Source: Aliivibrio fischeri
GTDB taxonomy: Bacteria; Pseudomonadota; Gammaproteobacteria; Enterobacterales; Vibrionaceae
Reading direction: 5' to 3'
NCBI RefSeq assembly: GCF_009727955.1
Contig: NZ_WOBR01000007.1
Location: 124,001 to 188,000, forward strand
Length of the DNA stretch: 64,000 bases
The first letter of the stretch is position 1. Every line of letters begins with the position of its first letter. The translations under genes were made by a program, and so were the position numbers. The notes under the pieces are model-generated. The model ran no database searches and had not been told where the DNA came from. It saw only the letters and a list, made by a program, of their open reading frames with translations. Below, piece after piece: positions 59,248 to 64,000 of this stretch.

Positions 59248-59840
59248 ATTTTACAACTCGTACTTTGCAAAGAACGATACATAAAGCCTTCGTTATTGAT
59301 ACAAACAGAACGGCTTTCATTTGTTGATGGGGTTGTAATCGTGATACGGCAATCTTCTTGAGTGCAAAGAGTTAAATCTGATGATGCCGGAATTGTTGGT
59401 CGTCCTAATAAGTCAAACGAAAGCTCAGAAATAGTCACCGCACCACTTGCCGTATTAAAAACATAACTTAAACGGATCATATCTAGATTTTCACGATCAT
59501 TTTCTTTGGAGTAATCGGATAATACGGCACTCGTCATCCCTTGACTTTGACACGCGGAATCCACACCAAATTGATTTGATGCAATGTGAACAGAACGACA
59601 CGCATTATTGATATGAGAAGTATTCGTTTGCATCGATGCAATTTGAACATGACGTAAAATAGACAAAACTTGCTCTTGGGCTGCAGCTGATGAAAAACGG
59701 CTTGCTCCCATGTATTTACTGGCGGTGTAAACTGCAATAATCGCAAGTAGCAGGATCACAACGATAAGCTCCACCAAAGTAAAGCCATTCCTATTTTGTC
59801 GTTGTTTTATTTGATTTTTTTTGAGAGGAAAAGTCATCAT
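59244..59840 (-). CDS. mshC: MSHA pilin protein MshC
   Basis: A 198-residue minor pilin. Prepilin site NRNG|FTLVELIVVILLLAIIAVYTASKY, followed by a globular domain with four Cys. ATG 59840 has an AAGG site 6-7 bases upstream; the leader before the site is long (18 residues), as in some MshC proteins. It comes after mshA and a terminator, so its expression probably depends on readthrough or its own promoter. Confidence 0.9.
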   Translation of the reverse strand: MMTFPLKKNQIKQRQNRNGFTLVELIVVILLLAIIAVYTASKYMGASRFSSAAAQEQVLSILRHVQIASMQTNTSHINNACRSVHIASNQFGVDSACQSQGMTSAVLSDYSKENDRENLDMIRLSYVFNTASGAVTISELSFDLLGRPTIPASSDLTLCTQEDCRITITTPSTNESRSVCINNEGFMYRSLQSTSCKI

Positions 59841-59916
59841 CCGTTACCTTATAATCTCCTGTTACTAGGATAACGGAAATTATAGATATAGCGAATGGTT
59901 TGTTATTTTTAGATAC

Positions 59917-59940
59917 AAAAAAACCAGCGGAGATCGCTGG
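59917..59940 (-). terminator. Terminator between mshA and mshC
   Basis: Six-base-pair stem CCAGCG/CGCTGG (59924-59929 with 59935-59940) with a five-base loop, then seven T on the minus strand. It follows the major pilin gene, so it could make mshA mRNA more abundant than that of the minor pilins. Confidence 0.85.
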
Positions 59941-59966
59941 TTTTTAACTAAAGAGGTTGAATTAGA

Positions 59967-60428
59967 TTAACAACCAGTATCAGTAACGATTGTTGATACG
60001 CCAGAAGATTCTGTTGTTGCTTCTCCGTATGTAACAAAACAGTTAGTTGCTGTAATTGTTGCAGCTGTTGCTGAATCAGCTTTAAAACCAACAACTAAAG
60101 TTGCACCAGATACTGCACTGCTCCAATCTTCAGATAGACCAACAACCGCTTCACCAATACCCGTATCTTTAGCCATTGGGTAACCGTATTTTGTAGCAAT
60201 ACCATCAACATCAGTTTCTGTTGTAGCCGTTTCTTTACCATCAATCGCCGCTTTACCATAAACGATACCAGCTGCACCAGCCATTGCACCTTTTAGACCT
60301 TGCAGAGATGATGCACGCGCATCAGATTGCAGGTTTAAGAATTTAGGTGCTGCAGTTACTGCAAGAATACCTAAAATCACGATAACAACCACTAACTCGA
60401 TAAGGGTGAAACCACCTTGTCTTTTCAT
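59967..60428 (-). CDS. mshA: MSHA major pilin MshA
   Basis: Main subunit of the mannose-sensitive hemagglutinin type IV pilus used for surface and chitin attachment. The 153-residue prepilin has a short basic leader MKRQGG, cleavage before FTLIELVVVIVILGILAV, and the C-terminal pair of Cys (ITATNCFVTYGE and VTDTGC) that close the D-region loop. AGAGAGAAGT precedes the ATG. The variable region (about 75-140) is the strain-specific part. A terminator follows. Confidence 0.96.
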   Translation of the reverse strand: MKRQGGFTLIELVVVIVILGILAVTAAPKFLNLQSDARASSLQGLKGAMAGAAGIVYGKAAIDGKETATTETDVDGIATKYGYPMAKDTGIGEAVVGLSEDWSSAVSGATLVVGFKADSATAATITATNCFVTYGEATTESSGVSTIVTDTGC

Positions 60429-60592
60429 GTTACTTCTCTCTTTTATTATAAAATCGATAGCACAAAACCAGTGCCATCATTATTGTTAAAACCCAAAAAC
60501 TATTAACGCAAACTGTCAAAACGCCATCGGTTAAAACAGATTTATTCACCCATACATCGCTATCCTAGCTCATCTACAGGCGCTTAAATTAC

Positions 60593-61156
60593 TTATTGTA
60601 ATGTCACGACAACACGACCTGATTCAGGCTCGTAAGTAAAAAAGTGACCTTCATTTTCTTGTTGTGTGTATTTACATTGACTACGGCTATTCTCACTGAT
60701 CACTTCAGCAAGATACTTACCTTCATTATCATTTTTATCGTCTGTCACATGCGGTGCATTCTGTAACAACATTTCCATCAACAAAATACACTCTTTTGAT
60801 GTTAATGATGCTGGGTAACTGCCCGTATCATTACCATCCAAATCTTCTCTTGGTGCAATTGGATAACCTGGACGGTAGTTTGCTTGATTAGCTTGAGAAG
60901 GATCCGTTAACCAAAATTCAGTACCATCATAGCTAACCGCATTGTAACCATCAGTTTTTGGTCGAGCTTCCGCTTCCCACTGTGCTCTTGCAGAAAGAAC
61001 AGCCGTAGCGTAACCACCAGCGACACCTTCAATACTTGCTTTTTTCGCTTCAAGACTGACATCTAAAAAACGAGGTAATGCCACTGTAGCTAATAGACCA
61101 ATAACAACAATTACAATCACCAGCTCAACCAGTGAGAAACCTTTTTGTGTCTTCAT
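60593..61156 (-). CDS. mshB: MSHA pilin protein MshB
   Basis: A 187-residue minor pilin. Prepilin site QKG|FSLVELVIVIVVIGLLATVALPRFLD, then a mature domain of about 150 residues with two Cys. ATG 61156 (MKTQKG) with GAGAG upstream is chosen; the open frame before it has no pilin features. In V. cholerae MshB is present but dispensable for pilus formation, so a helper role is inferred. Confidence 0.9.
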   Translation of the reverse strand: MKTQKGFSLVELVIVIVVIGLLATVALPRFLDVSLEAKKASIEGVAGGYATAVLSARAQWEAEARPKTDGYNAVSYDGTEFWLTDPSQANQANYRPGYPIAPREDLDGNDTGSYPASLTSKECILLMEMLLQNAPHVTDDKNDNEGKYLAEVISENSRSQCKYTQQENEGHFFTYEPESGRVVVTLQ

Positions 61157-61243
61157 TGTACTGCTTCTCTCTATTCTTAATTTTTCCATGAATTGTAAGG
61201 GATTATACAAAAAAAAATACGGCGTTCGTCAAAAATTTGCCAC

Positions 61244-61699
61244 TTATTTTTTATCTATAAATCCGACACTTACTTTTAATGCATCTTTTACTAACATTAC
61301 CGAAACCACCTTACCATTTGCCATACTATAGTCACAACGATACTGCTCTTTTTTTACTAATTCCGGTTTTTTAATTTCGATGCTGTCCGCATAAATTTTG
61401 TCTTTATTGGGTAATAAAAGATGTAACCATTGTAAACAGTCAATCTCATCATCTTCTTTAAGTACAATTGGCCACCCTAAAGAGCTGAACCTGACGTCTA
61501 TATCATCTTTTACCATTGTCTTAGGTTGCCCATTAACAACCCAATAATTTTTAAACTCATTTGCCGAAGAGAGTATCTCCCTACTTGTCATAATGATTGC
61601 TGTATCTTCTACTTCGGGTTCTATTTGCTCCCAATTAATAAAAATCACAGCTAATAAAATAATGACAAGCGCGCCCCATAAAATTCGGGTTGCTGACAT
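61244..61699 (-). CDS. mshF: MSHA biogenesis protein MshF
   Basis: A 151-residue bitopic membrane protein with an N-terminal helix (RILWGALVIILLAVIFINW) and a periplasmic domain. No enzyme motif is present. Placed as MshF by its position between mshG and mshB and by its size. ATG 61699 starts two bases after the mshG stop. AGGG and GGGAACC at 61706-61712 can serve as ribosome site. Confidence 0.85.
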   Translation of the reverse strand: MSATRILWGALVIILLAVIFINWEQIEPEVEDTAIIMTSREILSSANEFKNYWVVNGQPKTMVKDDIDVRFSSLGWPIVLKEDDEIDCLQWLHLLLPNKDKIYADSIEIKKPELVKKEQYRCDYSMANGKVVSVMLVKDALKVSVGFIDKK

Positions 61700-61701
61700 A
61701 A

Positions 61702-62928
61702 TTAGGTTCCCTTTACTACATCCAACATGTTCCACATCGGTAAGAAAATACCTAATGCTAAAATCAAAACCATGCCTGACACGATGACCAATAAAATCGG
61801 TTCAATTCGTGCAGTTAACGTCTTCAAATCATAATCCACTTCACGATCATAAAAATCAGAGACTTCCAATAGTAAATCGTCTATTTGACCCGTTTCTTCA
61901 CCAACCGCAATCATCTGTTGTACCAAAGGAGTAAAGATCCCACTTTGTGCCGCTGTCGCTGACATGCTGGTACCCGACTCAATGCCTGCTTTCATTTCTA
62001 ACAATCGATTCTCTAGATATTTATTCCCTAGAGACTCTGCTGATAATGCAAGGGATTGATTTAATGGAACCCCCGACTTCAACATCAATGCAAATGTTCT
62101 TGAGAAACGAGACATTTGAGCTCGAGTGACAATACCTCCGACGATCGGTAGACGTAAACGAAACTTATCCCATTTTTCTCGGCCTTCAGCTCGGCTAATC
62201 CAAGCTTGAAAAGCAAACATCGCGCCAGTCATTGCGCCAATTAATAAATGCCAATAATTAACAAAGAAACTCGATGTTGCGATAAGTATTCGAGTTGGCA
62301 ATGGTAATTCCACACCAAAACGAGCAAACATCCCTGCAAACTGAGGGATCACTTTGATATTTAGTACAAACATCGCAAGCAAGATAAAAGTTAAAACAAA
62401 TACGGGATAACGCATTGCTGACTTAATTCGCTTACGGGTCTCCATTTCTTGTTCGTAATAATTAGCCAATTGCATGAGAGATTGGTCCAATCGACCGGTA
62501 TTCTCACCAACATGGATCATTGAAACAAACAAAGAGCTAAACACTTGTGGGTGTTGCTGCATAGATACAGACAAACTTCGCCCGTTAGTTAAATCAGTAG
62601 TAACCTCTTCTAACGTTGTTTTTAATAACTTGTTATTACTGTTCTGAGCTAAGCCATTCATAGCCCTTAATAAAGGGACACCAGCTTTGGTTAAGCTGTA
62701 CATTTGGCGACAAAAAATAACCAAAACTTCTAAAGGAATACTTGGCTGCAACCATTTTTTCCAATCCATAGAACGAGATGTTCCACCAAATTTATTGGCT
62801 TTTATCCCTGTAGGAATCACTCCATCATTCATCAATTGCTCAGCAGCAGACTCTTGAGATGTCGCTTCAATGGATCCTGAAACAGATTCTCCTCGAAGAT
62901 TTCTTCCGCTGTATTTAAAAATTGCCAT
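61702..62928 (-). CDS. mshG: MSHA inner-membrane platform protein MshG
   Basis: The GspF/PilC-family platform protein of the pilus machine. The 408-residue protein has two F domains, each with cytoplasmic helices and transmembrane segments: IFCRQMYSLTKAGVPLLRAMNGLA (about 70-93), VFSSLFVSMIHVGENTGRL, and RTFALMLKSGVPLNQSLALS, VQQMIAVGEETGQIDDLL. Three hydrophobic helices are visible. It is 9 bp after mshE. Confidence 0.95.
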   Translation of the reverse strand: MAIFKYSGRNLRGESVSGSIEATSQESAAEQLMNDGVIPTGIKANKFGGTSRSMDWKKWLQPSIPLEVLVIFCRQMYSLTKAGVPLLRAMNGLAQNSNNKLLKTTLEEVTTDLTNGRSLSVSMQQHPQVFSSLFVSMIHVGENTGRLDQSLMQLANYYEQEMETRKRIKSAMRYPVFVLTFILLAMFVLNIKVIPQFAGMFARFGVELPLPTRILIATSSFFVNYWHLLIGAMTGAMFAFQAWISRAEGREKWDKFRLRLPIVGGIVTRAQMSRFSRTFALMLKSGVPLNQSLALSAESLGNKYLENRLLEMKAGIESGTSMSATAAQSGIFTPLVQQMIAVGEETGQIDDLLLEVSDFYDREVDYDLKTLTARIEPILLVIVSGMVLILALGIFLPMWNMLDVVKGT

Positions 62929-62937
62929 GATTTATGC

Positions 62938-64000
62938 CTACATCAATATTGGTTGATGAGAAGACGCGTGATCCCCTTCACCTAATACCATCACTTCATC
63001 CAAGCTAATCACACCACTTATCGCTAACTCCATAGCAGAAGCAAGCAGTGGTTTATAATCAGGATTTTGACGTGCTTTTTGTGAAAATCCAACCGCATCA
63101 TTTGCTCTTAGTGCGTCCATCATAGGTTGATCCAACTCTAATAATTCAAACACACCAATACGACCACGATAACCTGTTAAATTACAGCTTTGACATCCGT
63201 TACCACGTTGGAAATTTACTCCTACTTGATTTGGAAAACGGCTTTGAACCCATTGTTTTCTTGCGTCATCCAATTCATCAGGAGCTGAACATTCAGGACA
63301 TACTTTTTTTACTAGACGCTGAGCTAATACCGCACGAACGGCACTAGCAACAAGATAGCCTGGCGCGCCCATATCCATCATACGTAAAGCACTATCAACA
63401 GAATCATTGGTGTGCAATGTAGATAGCACAAGGTGACCGGTTAAAGCGGCACGTAAACCAATTTCCACCGTTTCTTGATCACGCATTTCACCAATAAGGA
63501 TGATATCCGGATCTTGACGTAAAAACGTTCTTAAGATTTTTGAAAAACTTAAATCAATTTTGCTGTTTACTTGTACTTGATTAACGCGAGGTAAACGATA
63601 TTCAACCGGGTCTTCTGCTGTAATGATTTTTTTACTTGGCTGATTTAATTCACTTAAAGCACCGTATAATGTCGTCGTTTTACCAGAACCTGTTGGTCCT
63701 GTAACTAGGATCATGCCATACGGACGACGGAGTTGTTTACGCAGACGAGTAAGTAAATGTTCCGGTAATCCAGATTGTTCTAACTCTTGAACGCCTGATG
63801 TCTGATTCAATAAACGCATAACAACCGACTCACCATATTGAACTGGCATTGTCGATAAACGAATATCCACAGACTGACCACGAGATTTGATATTAAATCG
63901 TCCATCTTGTGGCAAACGTTTTTCAGAAATATCCAAATTCGCCATCAGTTTTAAACGTAAAACCAATGCTGAAGCGATATTAACTTCATTTAATAATGTT
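62938..64000 (-). CDS. mshE: MSHA extension ATPase MshE, C-terminal part
   Basis: A GspE/PilB-type secretion ATPase. The frame is open to the window edge, so only about the last 353 codons are seen; the N-terminal MshEN domain, which in V. cholerae binds cyclic di-GMP, would lie outside. Visible motifs are Walker A GPTGSGKTTTLYGAL, Asp box TAEDPVEYRLP, Walker B LRQDPDIILIGEMRD, His box GHLVLSTLHTNDS and the tetracysteine zinc motif CPEC and CQSC. A start on the edge cannot be given. Confidence 0.95.
   Translation of the reverse strand, partial: TLLNEVNIASALVLRLKLMANLDISEKRLPQDGRFNIKSRGQSVDIRLSTMPVQYGESVVMRLLNQTSGVQELEQSGLPEHLLTRLRKQLRRPYGMILVTGPTGSGKTTTLYGALSELNQPSKKIITAEDPVEYRLPRVNQVQVNSKIDLSFSKILRTFLRQDPDIILIGEMRDQETVEIGLRAALTGHLVLSTLHTNDSVDSALRMMDMGAPGYLVASAVRAVLAQRLVKKVCPECSAPDELDDARKQWVQSRFPNQVGVNFQRGNGCQSCNLTGYRGRIGVFELLELDQPMMDALRANDAVGFSQKARQNPDYKPLLASAMELAISGVISLDEVMVLGEGDHASSHQPILM

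Overview
This 64 kb window is chromosomal DNA of a marine gamma-proteobacterium of the family Vibrionaceae. Gene content and order point to the Aliivibrio (Vibrio fischeri / logei) group. The reasons are an AT-rich base composition judged by eye, a tandem tRNA array of the Vibrio type, a complete-looking MSHA pilus cluster running into mreBCD, and enterobacteria-like core blocks (yggS-proC-yggTU-rdgB-hemW, mla-murA, kdsDC-lptCAB-rpoN-hpf-ptsN-rapZ-ptsO, mreBCD-maf-rng-yhdP-tldD). The genus is an inference; the family is well supported. No phage, integron, CRISPR array, intact insertion sequence or defence island was seen.

Layout. 1-8 kb: housekeeping genes for PLP homeostasis, proline, nucleotide sanitation, heme-type radical SAM chemistry, glutaminase, tRNA m7G methylation and MutY repair, with YggX and MltC. 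9.4-10.3 kb: nine tRNA genes (Phe, Thr, Phe, Asn, Thr, Asn, Thr, Phe, Asn) from one strong promoter, partly built by a 540-bp-offset duplication. 10.4-12 kb: dgkA, two small proteins and a tRNA-Leu. 12-21 kb: lptFG diverging from pepA, then holC-valS, a beta-mannosidase-like sugar-binding protein of unknown role, and rraB. 21-26 kb: arginine and pyrimidine carbamoyl-phosphate metabolism (arcA, argF, pyrL-pyrB-pyrI, ridA) and idi. 26-32 kb: an envelope block on the minus strand, mlaFEDCB-ibaG-murA, followed by plsC. 32-40 kb: the diverging block yrbG, kdsD-kdsC-lptC-lptA-lptB, rpoN, hpf and the nitrogen-PTS genes. 40-45 kb: mgtE, pmbA, darP, tldD. 45-54 kb: a nitrilase-like amidase, yhdP, rng, maf and mreDCB. 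54.5-64 kb: mshQ back to a truncated mshE, the MSHA type IV pilus locus.

How the genes work together. Much of the window serves the envelope. LPS export (LptF, LptG, LptC, LptA, LptB, with KdsD/KdsC for Kdo supply), phospholipid trafficking (MlaB-F and the AsmA-like YhdP), phospholipid and peptidoglycan synthesis (PlsC, DgkA, MurA, MltC) and cell shape (MreBCD) are all present. A second theme is nitrogen: arginine deiminase, OTC, ATCase, glutaminase, RpoN, PtsN and NPr. 

The most informative small signals are regulatory. They are a UTP-type leader-peptide attenuator with a PurR-like operator before pyrBI, a pair of ARG boxes over the argF promoter, G8 homopolymers inside mlaE and mshQ, a near-palindrome between holC and valS, and a miniature inverted-repeat element at 19.5-19.7 kb. 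A wholly new system was not found. The least explained gene is the sugar-binding-domain protein at 19.7-20.5 kb.
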